DNA of 59,500 nucleotides from Owenia fusiformis (taxonomy: Eukaryota; Annelida; Polychaeta; Sabellida; Oweniidae): contig CAIIXF020000012.1 in NCBI GenBank assembly GCA_903813345.2, positions 28,100,684-28,160,183 on the forward strand. The letters run 5' to 3'. Of this stretch, positions 43,606 to 55,934 are shown in pieces. The number at the start of each line of letters is the position of its first letter. Position 1 is the stretch's first letter. Made by a program: the position numbers and the translations under genes. The notes below the pieces were generated by a model. That model was given only the letters and a program-made list of their open reading frames with translations, was not told the DNA's origin and made no database searches.

Positions 43606-44317
43606 ATGATAAAACATGAAGTTACACCCACCTAAAACCAGACCACTATCATAGTTACTCGCCAGGACCTTCATTGTGAAATTTCGAACAAATTCCCGAT
43701 GGAAACACGAATAAGAAAACAGAGGGGTTAAGTTTTCTTCACTTAAATTATTTACTAAGCTTTTACATAATGATTACGTCACTAAAAATCGCGTTCAGGT
43801 TTTTTTGAGAAATGGAAAAAGAATCTTTTTCGATAGGTTGCAGGCTCGTAGCCAGCTTTTGGTAAGGGAATTAAAAACCAAATACCATTTGTTTTTAGGA
43901 AGTTTGATGAAGTCCATTAAGATATCAGCGCTATCTCTGATACTGTACTCGATTACGCTGTTTCCGTTTCGGTAACAAGAGTGGCTACGGTTCCTCTTTT
44001 AAAATTCGATAAGATTTTTCGTTTTCATTGATTTCTCTAAATATAGCATGAACCATCCCGGCCCCAATCTTTTCGGCACCATATAAGCATCGTATGTTTC
44101 TGTAAATCCAAGTGATTTTGCCCAAAATAGTTCGTAGGATTTCAAAACGTCCACATATTATGCTTACAACTCGTGAAATAGGGAAAAAAGAAAATAACGT
44201 ACCATTGAGGTTTCGACATTTTGTTACCGCGGATCCTTCCTTACCCCGTTTACAGTTAAGAAGACAATACTAGATATGTTATAACATGGGCTTTCAATTC
44301 TAGTTGAAAGCCCATGG
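43567..44317. repeat. 751-bp duplicated unit, copy 1
   Basis: Equal in length to 45079-45829, with about eight single-base differences and no indels seen, so the duplication is recent (offset 1,512 bp). It ends at a 32-bp palindrome (44285-44316) that carries a 7-bp duplication (gttataa) only in this copy. No coding potential. Confidence 0.9.
44285..44316. mobile_element. 32-bp minimal palindromic element with 7-bp TSD GTTATAA
   Basis: Arms catgggctttcaa and ttgaaagcccatg enclose six bases (ttctag). GTTATAA flanks both sides (44278-44284 and 44317-44323). The arms match the TIR of the 537-bp element at 30201-30737, which also has a 7-bp duplication. This appears to be a copy reduced to its two ends. 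Confidence 0.8.
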
Positions 44318-44867
44318 TTATAATAAAATAGTATAGTTTTATCATACACATACATATTATAATCATTGTTATCCCACGATTAATGTGTTATCTGTACAAT
44401 AACAGCTATTGATATTTCTGATATTATTGAAATCCGTGTGATATTTTCCAGAAAATCGTTTATCAAACTCATATGCGTGTGATATCGATTATCTCACGCA
44501 TATCCGTGTGATATCACATTTGCATTTCGCGCCACAATATTGTTGGAAATTAGGTCAGATAATTTATTCTCTTTTGTGAAAATAGGTCCGTTAATTTATT
44601 CTCTTTAAGTTTCATTGGTGTATATAATTTGATTAGAAGGCTGCTAACTAACAATTAAAAAATGGTATTTATGACGAACTATATCATGTTATTTACTTTT
44701 AACTGTTAAAATAAAGTGTTTCAAAAATTCAATTGATATTCTAATTTCTAGTTTATATTGTCTGCCAATGTCCTGAAAATTGGATCAGACCATCACAAGG
44801 TGATTGTAATCATGGGATAAACCCAATATCACATAATTTCTCGTGATATCATTTTATCGCCTCGTAG

Positions 44868-44925
44868 ATATCAAATATCAACACTCATTCGCTTCGCTCA
44901 CTCGTGTTGATATTTGATATCAACT
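44868..44925. repeat. Hairpin repeat GATATCAAATATCAACA...TGTTGATATTTGATATC, copy 1
   Basis: Seventeen-base arms flank cactcattcgcttcgctcac-type loop sequence. The motif is repeated at about 45849-45906 with the same following text (aactcggcgataaaaatgat), so it belongs to the local duplication. Confidence 0.8.
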
Positions 44926-45078
44926 CGGCGATAAAAATGATATCACTCAAAATGATGTGATATTATGTATGTACAGGGTGTCCCAGAAGTAATGATAATT
45001 ATGCTCTTAAATTTTTATTTGACAAGGAAACAATATGAAATTCATACAAATTAAAGTTTAAGCTTCATTTTGCTTTCG

Positions 45079-45829
45079 GACGGACTACTATTTGGATGGC
45101 TTACTTAACGTAAGTCCATGATAAAACATGAAGTTACACCCACCTAAAACCAGACCACTATCATAGCTACTCGCCAGGACCTTCATTGTGAAATTTCGAA
45201 CAAATTTCCGATGGAAACACGAATAAGAAAACAGAGGGGTTAAGTTTTCTTCACTTAAATTATTTACTAAGCTTTTACATAATGATTACGTCACTAAAAA
45301 TCGCGTTCAGGTTTTTTTGAGAAATGGAAAAAGAATCTTTTTCGATAGGTTGCAGGCTCGTAGCCAGCTTTTGGTAAGGGAATTAAAAACCAAATACCAT
45401 TTGTTTTTAGGAAGTTTGATGAAGTCCATTAAGATATCAGCGCTATCTCTGATACTGTACTCGATTACGCTGTTTCCGTTTCGGTAACAAGAGTGGCTAC
45501 GGTTCCTCTTTTAAAATTCGGTAAGATTCTTCGTTTTCATTGATTTCTCTAAATATAGCATGAACCATCCCGGCCCCAATCTTTTCGGCACCATATAAGC
45601 ATCGTATGTTTCTGGAAATCCAAGTGATTTTGCCCAAAATAGTTCGTAGGATTTCAAAACGTCCACATATTATGCCTACAACTCGTGAAATAAGGAAAAA
45701 AGAAAATAACGTACCATTGAGGTTCCGACATTTTGTTACCGCGGATCCTTCCTTACCCCGTTTACAGTTAAGAAGACAATACTAGATATGTTATAACATG
45801 GGCTTTCAATTCTAGTTGAAAGCCCATGG
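45079..45829. repeat. 751-bp duplicated unit, copy 2
   Basis: Direct copy of 43567-44317. Its right edge coincides with the end of the 32-bp palindrome (45797-45828) and then switches to cctcgtagacatgg, so the duplication breakpoint falls at the palindrome. The hairpin repeat at about 45849-45906 follows directly. Confidence 0.9.
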
Positions 45830-47689
45830 CCTCGTAGACATGGCCTCGTAGATATCAAATATCAACACTCATTCGCTTCGCTCACTCGTGTTGATATTTG
45901 ATATCAACTCGGCGATAAAAATGATATCACTCAAAATGATGTGATATTCTGTATGTACATGTATAGTCCATTATGATATGTAGCAGTGATAGGTGTATAG
46001 ATTCTTAAAGCACCGCGACAGGTGTATTGTGTGTCCTGAAAATTGGGGCGCAGGTTTCCCATGTCAAGGGACGTCTCCACGATACTGGAAGAAACAGAGG
46101 GATCGTCTGTGCACTACTACAAGGCATCGCCCCGTAACGTTTCACGTATTACCTCATTCCTTATACATTGTCGATTATCATATATTTATCATATATTTAA
46201 TGTATGTTAATTTTGATAATATTGGCACGTTATCTCGGCTCCAGATGCATGAGGGTTTAAAATATGACCACTGTGTCCTTTTATAAATAAACTGGTTCAT
46301 ATACTAAGAAATTGAACTGTGTGATAATTGACAACTGATACACTCTCTCTTTTAATAAATCAAACTATCAAGGTCTCGCCTTATCTCTATGGGGTTATCT
46401 TGCGTCTTCACTTATTTATTGCGGCTTTTTCAGTAACTAATAAGGAAATTCTATTTAATATTAAATTACTTGTTACTGCAGTATACTTTGTTCAACCCTC
46501 TTGTCTACTATCGAACTATAATTCTTAAAATCGCGGATTCGGTAGTATTGAATCTCTAATAAAGATGGCGCGAAAGTTTTTCCTTATAAGGTCAAAATAT
46601 TTCCCATGATGCAGTTCGCGGGGAACAAAATTTTTCGACCTTGTTTTTCCCCGTTGGTTTAACATGGGGATTTTCATACCCATTTTTCAAGCGATATTTT
46701 CGATCGAATCTCCATGCGATCGGAGAAAACAAACTATCAGAAACAATTAGTCTTTTAATAATCTTTATATAACATATATTTTTTTTCATTTTATTGGCTC
46801 CTCACGGGGTGAAAACAATGATTGAAAATGGGAGTATATTCCGGAAGAGAAGAAGTCACGTGACTAGTCGCCATATTGGAAAAAGCAATTCCATTCGACT
46901 TTCAACACGTTCATGCCAATATTACCGCACTACAAACTGTAACATCGATGCAACAACTGAATAAAAGTACTCATCTTCATATTACATTATAGAGTTACGT
47001 TGAAAACCCACAAACAACTGAGCATTTGACCAAAGAAGACACGTCGCTATTATCTAGGTCAAGTTTAGTGGTTCGAAAGCAAATCTTACATACTCGTTTC
47101 CGAATTTTGTTGTTAATTGTATAATCTTTTATTGATTAAATCTGGTATACTGACTATTAATTCAATGACAAAGAAGAAGAATTCCGATGGTGTCATTTTT
47201 TTATTTAGCTTGCGGGTGTAAAAACAAAATTGCGTAATTAATTTGATTTAGAACTTTCGGGTCTCACAAATAGCTACACGAAATGCATCGTTGAAAAATA
47301 TTGACCAATCAAATTTTGTCCTTTTTGAGTACATATATGCACCATATATGCGAACGTTCTGATTCAAAGAGCGAACAGCGAAATGGAGAATTGCGTGTGT
47401 GAATGTTACATCTTGCGTGTTTGCAATTGCAAGTTATAACACATGTTCCCAGTCAAAGGATGGGTCCGGATATATGCCCTTTGTCCCTCAGTTAAATGTA
47501 TGTGAAATATGTTTTTTATTACTGTCCTAGTTATATTTCCTTTTTCATGTTCTGATGCATAATTAACCCCCTGCTGAGAGTCAGAATACGTACGTATCCT
47601 AACAAACCAAAAAATAGTCATTATCATAGAAAACGAAACACCAATGGCAACATGTATGACATACAAAGAAGAAATAACTGAAACAAACT

Positions 47690-47775
47690 ATATTGGGGTT
47701 GTCGAGTTGGTCGGGCGGTTTAGAGCACTCCGTATATCCAGTCCATGGTGTTGTAAGACTGAGTTCGAGACGCGT
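47690..47775 (+). repeat. tRNA-Leu-like sequence, low confidence
   Basis: The order gttgtcgagttggtcgggc (A-box-like), a long variable region, and gagttcgagac (B-box-like) resembles a leucine-type tRNA or a SINE derived from one. Stems pair poorly. Confidence 0.35.
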
Positions 47776-50073
47776 GAACTCCCTGCGTTTATTCTTTCAA
47801 TCTTTTGATTCCTTATGTTATATTTCTTCTCACTTTCATTTACCTAAGTCGAGTTCCCTAAACTATGGAATTTTAGGCAGTCGATGGTACAACCTAACTC
47901 ACATTAGTCACCGCACCTGAGCTGTAGTAGATCTTTGTGGTTTCATTAAAACATGATGGGGGGGGGGGTAAAGGCTGTAAAGGGAAACAATATGACTGAT
48001 GAAAACGTCCGAACGCTTACTTCAAACATGTTTTAGAGCAATACCTAAGAATTTCTGACCCAAGTATTTTTTGATTTTCTTACACCATCTAATGTTTGCC
48101 CTTATAATAGTTTCAGTGCATGGGTCAGACTGATAGTTTGGGCTGCTAGAGAGTTTATCGGAGACCTCCTTAAATATTTTACATATATAATTGTATATTT
48201 CTTATATATTTGACTTTTGGTTCTTCTATTTTCTAGAATATCATAGATGATACAGTACTTACATAAAGATTGCAATTAAATAAAAAAAATAATGTGGCTA
48301 TCCTGTATATCCAAAAAGATAGCTTACTGGTGATCACCTTATATTCATCTTAGCCTCGATGTAATATTTATATCACAAAATTCTGAGTAACATAATAACG
48401 GTTTCTACCACCTCCATAAATATTTCACGAAGGTCTCGATATTCACGTCAACGGAACATATGTTTTTAAAATATATTGACCCGGCCATTTCTGCATGTCC
48501 TGTTTAAAATACTATTGATATCAATTTGCCTGTTTACAATGTCGTGGATATCTATTGAATTGAGAAAAGATTCACAAGACATTTGAACCTGCTTGGTATT
48601 TAGACGTTATTTTGTAGTATGGCAATGTATTTAATGGCCCTATATGGTATGTTATAGTATAGTATGGATGATGTTATGCATTGGTATGAAATAGTATGGT
48701 ATGGCTTAGTGTATGTTTATGGTATAGGATAATATGGTATGAAATATGATTGTATGGTATTATATAGTGTGATATACATGTAGTATAGCCCTATAGCATG
48801 ACCTTATAAAGAAACATATTTATTTGCAAATGAAATAGCAAATAGTTTTTAAATTCGATTTCTTTCAGATACCTTCCTGTATAGATAATTTCTATTTACA
48901 ATTTTAGTGTAACGACGCCTTCCTCGAAATGCGTTCTTAACCCTTGATCCTAATTAACGAAATTGTGCAATGCATGAAACATGGCAAATTAATAATCAAT
49001 GACAGGTACTTGAACGAAGAAAATATTGTGTTAAATTAAATCACAAATAAACCAAGTCAACATGATAGAAGGCGTTCTTTGTGCTACGGTTAATGTGGAT
49101 TTATAACGGAATAAAAACGGAGTTCTACAACGAATGAAAAAATGAATCGAGGTAAGGACCATTTTTGAATGAAGACTCGCATCATATAAGACAACAGCCT
49201 TTTTCATTATCATTACAGTTGGCTCAAGTCATTCCCTTGTATGGCTCCTTTCTATAAAGTCGATGTCTTGTCATGATTATCTTTAAAGTTAAAGGTTCGA
49301 GTGCGTATTTTGAATCGACCTAATTTGACAACATGGATATTTTAGGTCGCATATTACGTTTATTAGGAAATATATTCACCATTCACCAAATTGGATTCAG
49401 AATTCAGAAATATTTGTAGATGTTTTCACCCCGTCTCTAACATACTGTATTATATTCCGGGGTTTCGAACCATGTGAATTTCAGCATGATACAAAACCAT
49501 TTCCTATTACTTACCATGTCAATGGAAGGGGGATAAAGAGCAACCACCCCTTTATTGAAAGACCTTGACTGTTCGATGTTTCTCACATTTTTCTTTTGGG
49601 GAACAGTTTCGCAGGAACGTTAAGTTCACAGTTGATCCATATTTTGGGATATATGTATGTTGATATTGACCCTATGCACGAGTGACGTCACAAATACACA
49701 TTTTTCCAGCTCAGTTCAGCTGGCCGTCTAGAAAAGCCCGGGAAAATCAAAAAATCAAATATGACGGAAAGCAAAACAACTGTTTCTTCTACTAGGAAAT
49801 CATCTCAAATATCTAAGGTTATATGAGGTTTTCATTAATTTATCAAGAGGAATAATTAAGACCAGTGTAGAAACTGTCAATTTAAGGATTCTAAAATAAA
49901 TCTCTCGACTTCATAGATCCAATGTAAGGAAGGACGTGAATCTATTTTCCAGGTTTGAATTAGTAATTTTGTATGAAGTGTAACCTCATCAGTTTATGCT
50001 AGACACTGACTTTATACTAGACTGCATGTATATTACGAATTGTGTAATTCAATCCGAAATATAACATATTTTA

Positions 50074-50998
50074 TTAAAATGGTACAACTGATTCACATGT
50101 ATTTGACAGGGCACTGGAAACAAAAACCACCTTGTCTAGAGTAGTAAGCCCAGTTGTTTCATCTGTTTGAAGGAGTGATATTGGTATTTTTGCACTAAGC
50201 ATTGTGTACTTGCTCCTGACTGAACCAATAACTCTCTCAACGTGTATTCGAACAGAGGCTAATCCTCTGGTAGATTCCACCTCGTACAAACTTAATTGCG
50301 ATTTTCCTCTTGTGAAAACTGGGATTTCTACTTTTGCACCATGAAGTCCAACAAGATCTTGTATGTCAAAACCACGGTCTGCAAGTATTAAGTCTCCTGG
50401 CTGAAGCTTCTCTAGAAGACCACAATTATCAGTTAAATGTTTGTCACTAACACGTCCTCCCCAACCTTTGGAAACAAAAGTCACAACGCCTTGGGGTGCA
50501 ATTGCGATAAGATATTTGATTGTATTGTTCGATTTATAGTGACTACATGTTGTTGCTCGAGCATCAAGGTCCTTTGGCTTTTCAATGAAAATTTCAAAAC
50601 AGTCGATGATACCAACACACTTACTAAATGCCCCTAAAAACGACCATGGTAGTGTAGCCCGAAGATTCAATAAGTCATTCGGCCATTTAACAAGTACAGG
50701 TACAAGTCTTGCGTTGCAAACATCGATTACGTGAGAGAATATTCGTGAAACGCGGTATGCTAAATCGTCAGTGGAAATGTGAGAGTGAGTGAGACTGCAA
50801 ATGTTGGCAACCCGGTATAATATTTCAGTTTGTTTTCGTTATTTTTAAACGTTTCCTCGTTGATTTCTAGGTTTCGAATCTCTTGCTGTAAGTGGTTGTT
50901 CTCGGCTTTGAGTGTCACAATTTCATTTCTTAATGTATTACAGAGTCTGCTCTTTTCCTTTAATTCCGTGTTCTCACCGACAGTCACATTCCTTACTA
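50074..50998 (-). pseudogene. DDE_Tnp_4-type transposase fragment
   Basis: The catalytic domain shows the acidic triad in context: GIIDCFEIF (D), GDLILADRGFDI (D) and IHVERVIGSVRSKYTM (E), plus the family signature SKGWGGRVSDKHLT. The N-terminal side has a coiled coil (LKAENNHLQQEIRNLE, EENKLKYYTGLPTF-like) in a different frame. Between YYTGLPTF and DDLAYRVSRIF the expected middle section is missing and the frame changes, so the gene has an internal deletion. It is cut at about 50998 by the retrotransposon. Confidence 0.85.
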
Positions 50999-52705
50999 GC
51001 GATTTTTGCAGATGATACCACGTTGACTCTAAAGGACGTAACGTCATTACAAAAAGCATTGGACATCTTTGAAGATTTCAGACTTATATCAGGTTTATGT
51101 ATTAATAGAGAAAAAACAGAGTGTATGTATATTGGAAGTGATCGTCATAATGATGAAATAAACCTTTTTGGACTGAAATGCCGGTAAAGATACCAAGTCG
51201 ATTTTTAGGGATAAATATATCATATGACACAAATGCAAATAACACGGGATAATTTTGAGAGAAAATTAAATATGCTTGAAAAGGTTCTTAAATTGTGGCC
51301 AAAGCGAGATCTTACTTTTTATGGAAAGGTACTCATAATTAAGTCCCAGGCAGTGTCGAAGCTAATATACTCGATGACAATGACCAATACGCCTGATGAT
51401 ATCTTGACGAAGGCTCAACGACTAGTCTATTCTTTTTTTATGGGGAGGAAAGGGTGAGAAAATTAAGCGAAATACTTTAATAAGGGATTTTTTGAGGATG
51501 GGGGTCTAAGAATGATTAATATGTTCACAATGGAGAAAGCCTTGAAATTAATGTGGCTAAGACGTTTACTTGACACACGAACTAGTCACTGGAAGCTTAT
51601 TCCTCAAGTTCATTTCAAGCGTCTTGGAGGACTGAGTTTTTTGTTGCAGTGTAATTATGATATTAGGACACTGGCACACAGTGTTCCTACCTTTTATATG
51701 AATTTGCTTCGAAACTATTCAGAATTAAGAAATATGTCGCCGCCTAGAACCAGTTCAGGGGTTAAAGGTGAAATAATTTGGAATAACAAATCAATTCTAA
51801 TTAATGATAAGGAGGTTATGTACAAACATGTCATGGAAAGGGAGTCATTTATATTAATGACCTTCTTAACGAGAATGGGGGGTTTTTACAGTAAAATGAG
51901 TTTAAGACTAAGTATAATATTAATATCAACTTTCTTGAGTATTTTTCAATCATATCGGCTATACCAAATGATTGGAAATTTTTATTGAAATCAGATTTAA
52001 ATTCGACCTTTGAACCCAGCATACAGGAAGAACTCGTGTATTTGAAACTTGGTGAAAAACAGGTGACAATCTCTAGTATAACGGTTAAATCAATTCAAAC
52101 AATATTAAATGGAAACAAGTTCTTTCAACCGTTATATAAAGACAAACATGATCGTGAATTAAAAAGAACCGATTATTTTAAAATGTCTTATATGTGCACG
52201 AAACAGAATAAAACGCGACAACTTCAGTTTAAAATACTTCATGGTATCTGCACTACAAATGCCTTTTTAGCGGAGATAGGCATTAAAATGACTCTAAATG
52301 TAACTATTGTGCCTTTCGAGATACGTTAAAACACAAATTCTGGGAGTGTAAAAGGATTCAAATATTTCTGAAAGCAATCAAAGGGAATTTAAAGCGTTTA
52401 TTTAAAGTTGATTTCGATTTTAACGCCCAGGACATGGTTTTTGGAAGGCAAGCTAATAAGAAAAATATCTTACCAAATAGACTTACCCTTGCAATTAAGT
52501 ACTATATTTTTATCAAAGAGTTCGACGAAGTGAATCCCAATCTGTTTGAGGCGCAATTTGAAAAAAAAATGTTTTATTATGTACCTGAACTTAAAAGTAT
52601 GACTGCTGCAAATGTCTGAATGAATGGAGGTGGTGTAAAAATATCTGAACTGTTCTAATTATTGTACTTGCACTGTTTGAATAGAGAAATAAAAAAAACA
52701 ACAAC
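50998..52705 (+). mobile_element. 5'-truncated non-LTR retrotransposon (reverse transcriptase 3' part)
   Basis: It starts inside the RT palm motif (AIFADDTTLTLKD) and continues with SGLCINREKTECMYIG, FLGI.ISYDT, LTFYGKVLIIKSQAVSKL and a C-terminal region ending ELKSMTAANV. Stops and frameshifts occur at about 51187, 51457, 51988 and 52329, so it is inactive. It ends in a short A-rich tail (aataaaaaaaacaacaac at about 52688). The style is that of L1/Tx1-like elements. 5' truncation is usual for LINE insertions. Confidence 0.85.
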
Positions 52706-52877
52706 ATAATATTACTTAAGCTTACATGGGCCTACTTCCCTCGTGTTTAATGATAGCGTAATTAACACAATGCGTGGTATTTGAATGTGCATTATTTACT
52801 GATAACTTTATAATTAATAAAATTTTATTTTACTTATTATTTAGAAAACCAGGTCTGTTTCGATGACTACACTTTAC

Positions 52878-53042
52878 CTGACAAGAAATGAGCGCTGCAA
52901 AGTCGATCGTGTTCTTTTGGTTCCCAGTTTTGCCTTTTTACAGAATTTATCCATAGCTTTCTTTTTACAGGTGACTTCTTGTCACTCGGAAAGCGATAAA
53001 ACGTAATGCCGAACATTCAACAGCAACGCAGCATTTAGGCAT
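52878..53042 (-). pseudogene. THAP zinc-finger exon of the transposase, frameshifted
   Basis: It starts MPKCCVAVEC and, after a one-base frame change, continues FYRFPSDKKSPVKRKLW, then NWEPKEHDRLCSAHF, the THAP (C2CH) pattern. It ends at a donor-like cag|gtaaag. It is the 5' part of the transposon gene, separated from the DDE part by the retrotransposon. Confidence 0.8.
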
Positions 53043-53171
53043 ACTCTTTTAACTTTTTCTCATCACTTCGTCGCCATTTTGAGCACTGGTTGCTTATGAC
53101 GTTTTCTAGACGGCCAGCAATATTTTCTGGCCGGACAAAGGCATGACGTCACACTGATGCATAGGGTCAAT

Positions 53172-53585
53172 ACTGGTATACTTTATTGCTGCTTGTCTTG
53201 CTATATGCCAATCATGCAATTTAGTTAGCTGATTTCATTTTTACATGAAATTGCAGTTGGATAAACCTCGAAAGCAAACAACTCAAAATACGTTCCTTGG
53301 ATAATACTGTCCATGGGTCTGCCTATAAGGGGAGGGATTCGTTGGGTTGCACCCCCCCCCCCTGTTTGAGCCAATCCCCGGGAATTGCGTTCACGAACTA
53401 TGAACTATGTGCTCTGGCGAAAGAGGGGGAAATGAAAATGATTTTTCAAAATTACATGTAACAATGGAATAGGTTCATTAAATATATTTTAAAATCTGTG
53501 CACGTGGAAGCATTTTTGTACAAGGAATTCTTAATTCTTGCATTAATGTTCATTTTGGAATTATATTTGCCTCTATGTATTTCAG
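53172..53585. other. Interval before the LRR exon, no gene recognised
   Basis: Contains a C-run (about 53350) and an open region continuous with the LRR frame from 53498. The stretch tgcctctatgtatttcag at 53568-53585 is a good 3' splice site, so the open region before it is probably intron. Confidence 0.5.
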
Positions 53586-55612
53586 GAACACGTACTTCGG
53601 TTGTTGTTCCATTGTTACTGTTGACATTATGGACAAACACAGTGTTGGCGCAGCTGCCATGTAACCGCTCTGCAACACACGCAGATATCCTAAAGTGTCC
53701 AGACTCTGTCCCCACACCACGATGTGATAGCTATGGCAATGTCACTGGGTGTGAATGTTATCAGGATAAAAGGACAAATGTAACCAAGATAAACTGCAGG
53801 GGAGCAGCTTTAACTTATATCCCACACATTGTGTCAAATGAGACATGGGATGAATTGGACTTTGGTATGAACCTAATCACCAGTATTCCGGCCGATAGCT
53901 TTAATGGCGTACTTGTGAGGCATATAAATTTCTTTGGGTGCCTTGAATTGCAGGTCATCAAGAAAAATGCATTTCGAGGTGCTTCGTATGTTGATTTTCT
54001 TGAGTTGACGAGGACTGGCTTAGAGACTATAGAGGACTATGCCTTCAATGGGGCTGGGGAGATGAGAATTATAAACATGATGAGCAGTAAAATCACAAGT
54101 ATAACTCAGTATGCATTTGAGGGCATGCCCTTTCTTAATACAACCCGGCTTGATTTCAACTCAATACAAGAAATTCACCCAAGGGCTTTTTCGAAGTTGG
54201 ATAACCTTCTTACATTGTCCCTTTCGAATAATCAAATAACACAATTGCCAAAGGGTATATTTGATGGATTGTCATCCCTAGAGTATCTCAAACTGGCGGA
54301 AAATGGAATAGAAGAAATCTCCGAGGGAACTTTCAAACATTTGAACAAGTTGAAAATTCTGAACCTGTGGAAAAACAAAATCCAAAATGTATCTGGGGAG
54401 TCGTTCGACGGCCTTAGTATACTTGAGCGCCTAAACATAAAGGCCAATTATTTAACATCATTGCCTTTTGATCTTTTAGAGGACCTGTCGTCTCTTGAAG
54501 AATTGGATCTTTCAGACAATCACCTTGAAGCTATCCCCGATAAAATATTCAGGATCCAACAAAACATGTCGTTCTTATTGTTGGCAAATAATGGACTCAA
54601 GGATGTTCCGACTGCTATCAAACAGTTAAAAGGCTTGAAGGAAGTTGATCTAATGAACAATGAGATCGAACAGATTGGTCCGTTCTCGTTTGATGGTTTG
54701 AACCTGAAAAGAATCAAGATTGGGACTCATAAAACTGGAATGAACATCACAGACAAAAGTTTCTGCGGTATTGAAAAGTCTTTGGAATTGCTTGACTTTT
54801 CATTTTCCAAACAACTGCAGCTAACTGGTGGATGCTCCTTCATCAATATTTTTAACGAGTCTAGGATGCTTGATGAAGAGTGGAAGCTTGTTGAAATGTG
54901 GAACAGCACTGTCTTTTGCGACTGCAACTTCCGAGACTTTCAAATTAATTCTAACTGCACTAACTCAACTGGCGATATGCTGAAACCGTGTCGGATTCGG
55001 TCTTTTAACCAATATTATCCTCAGTGTCACAAACATCTGTCCGTGATGCAAAAAGACTGGACTGGTTGTGCAAATTACACAGTTAATTGTACAAACGTAT
55101 GTTACAAGGAAGAGGAGCCAACCACTGTTGGTAATCCAACAACTGACCTGACGACTGTTGAAAGCAACATGACGTCAGAAACAGCACTGAAAACGACATC
55201 AAAACCGGCGACGTCACCTGGTGAAAATGAAGGTGCTGATTCATCTGACAACAGTGCGCAAATTGCTGGCATAGTTTCTGGTTCCCTTGGTGCGACGATC
55301 GTCATAGTGCTTATCATATGCTGTGTTGTGTATCTGCTAAAGAAACGTATTGAAGCGTTACAACAACGCCCTACGATTGTGTACAACAATGACCTCTTTG
55401 ACGTCAATGGATCAAACCAACACGCCCCAATTATTAATGAAGGCTATGATGGAATGGATTACTATGATACCTCGCAAACACCAAGGAAAATCTCCAGAGA
55501 GACAAAGTCCTGGCAAATGGAAGCTGACCAACATTTCCAAAACAAGCCACACAGTCCATATTGCAACAATAACTCTCGGTTCCCATGGCCTTTCGACAGT
55601 ACCAAGACATGA
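53586..55612 (+). CDS. LRR type I transmembrane protein, main exon (first exon not found)
   Basis: The open frame runs 53498-55612, but the exon most likely starts at 53586 after acceptor tgcctctatgtatttcag, so the start codon should lie in an upstream exon; the alternative start is the ATG at 53498. The exon begins with hydrophobic SVVVPLLLLTLW and a signal cleavage-like VLAQ. Then come a cysteine-rich N-cap (C-x-C around GCECYQ), about ten leucine-rich repeats (for example LLTLSLSNNQITQLPKGIF), a C-terminal cap (FCDCNFRDF, several Cys), a Thr/Ser-rich stalk and one membrane segment (IAGIVSGSLGATIVIVLIICC, about residue 589 of the longest frame). A short cytoplasmic tail follows, with KKR next to the membrane and DGMDYYDTSQ. 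Many NxS/T sites fit a cell-surface glycoprotein. The ligand is unknown. It could not be assigned to a named family. Confidence 0.85.
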
Positions 55613-55682
55613 TAAAGCCAGTATTTATTTAGGCTTGTTCCTCGTTCTTTCTTGAAGTCTTGTAATTTTCATAGGATATTAC

Positions 55683-55928
55683 AGGGGCAGATCTGGGAAC
55701 CAATAAGGGGAGGGCCAAATTTCAGATCAGAGAAAAAAATTGAAAAAGAACCCAAAACCCAAAAGTGGGCCCAAATTTTGAGGCCCATTTTCTTTAAAAT
55801 TTGGCCTAAAATTAAACAATAAGGCCTTAAAAGGCCCAGTAATGACCAAAAAGACTCACTTTTTGGGGCCTTAAGGCCTTTTTTGGCCCAAAAAAAATTT
55901 AAGAAGGGGGCCCCCAGATCCCCCAGTG
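55683..55928. mobile_element. MITE-like element, 246 bp, TSD TATTAC
   Basis: Left end aggggcagatctggg and right end cccagatccccc are partly inverted. TATTAC flanks both sides (55677-55682 and 55929-55934). The interior is made of ggccttaa and ggccc-type phrases. The 98-codon minus frame is an artefact. Confidence 0.65.
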
Positions 55929-55934
55929 TATTAC

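Larger units (their letters stand above)
42360..49666. other. 7.3-kb interval upstream of Deltex, repeats but no gene recognised
   Basis: Apart from the tRNA-like sequences and repeats listed separately, no open frame here has a recognisable domain or flanking splice signals. The Deltex promoter should lie just above 42360. A degenerate TATGGTA-type low-complexity tract spans about 48615-48790. Confidence 0.5.
49667..53169. mobile_element. THAP/DDE DNA transposon (ISL2EU/PIF-like), 3.5 kb, TSD AT, interrupted
   Basis: The ends tgaccctatgcacgagtgac and gtcacactgatgcatagggtca are inverted copies, flanked by AT on both sides. A subterminal motif ctggccgtctagaaaa occurs inside each end in inverted orientation. 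On the minus strand it carries a THAP-type zinc-finger piece, a coiled-coil piece and a DDE domain. The coding region is broken and a non-LTR retrotransposon occupies about 50998-52705. The family name is inferred from the DDE type and the 2-bp duplication. Confidence 0.85.

Noticed and set aside
46857-46885. CACGTGAC and CCATATTGG motifs suggesting a promoter
   Set aside because: No gene or exon was found downstream, and such short motifs occur by chance.
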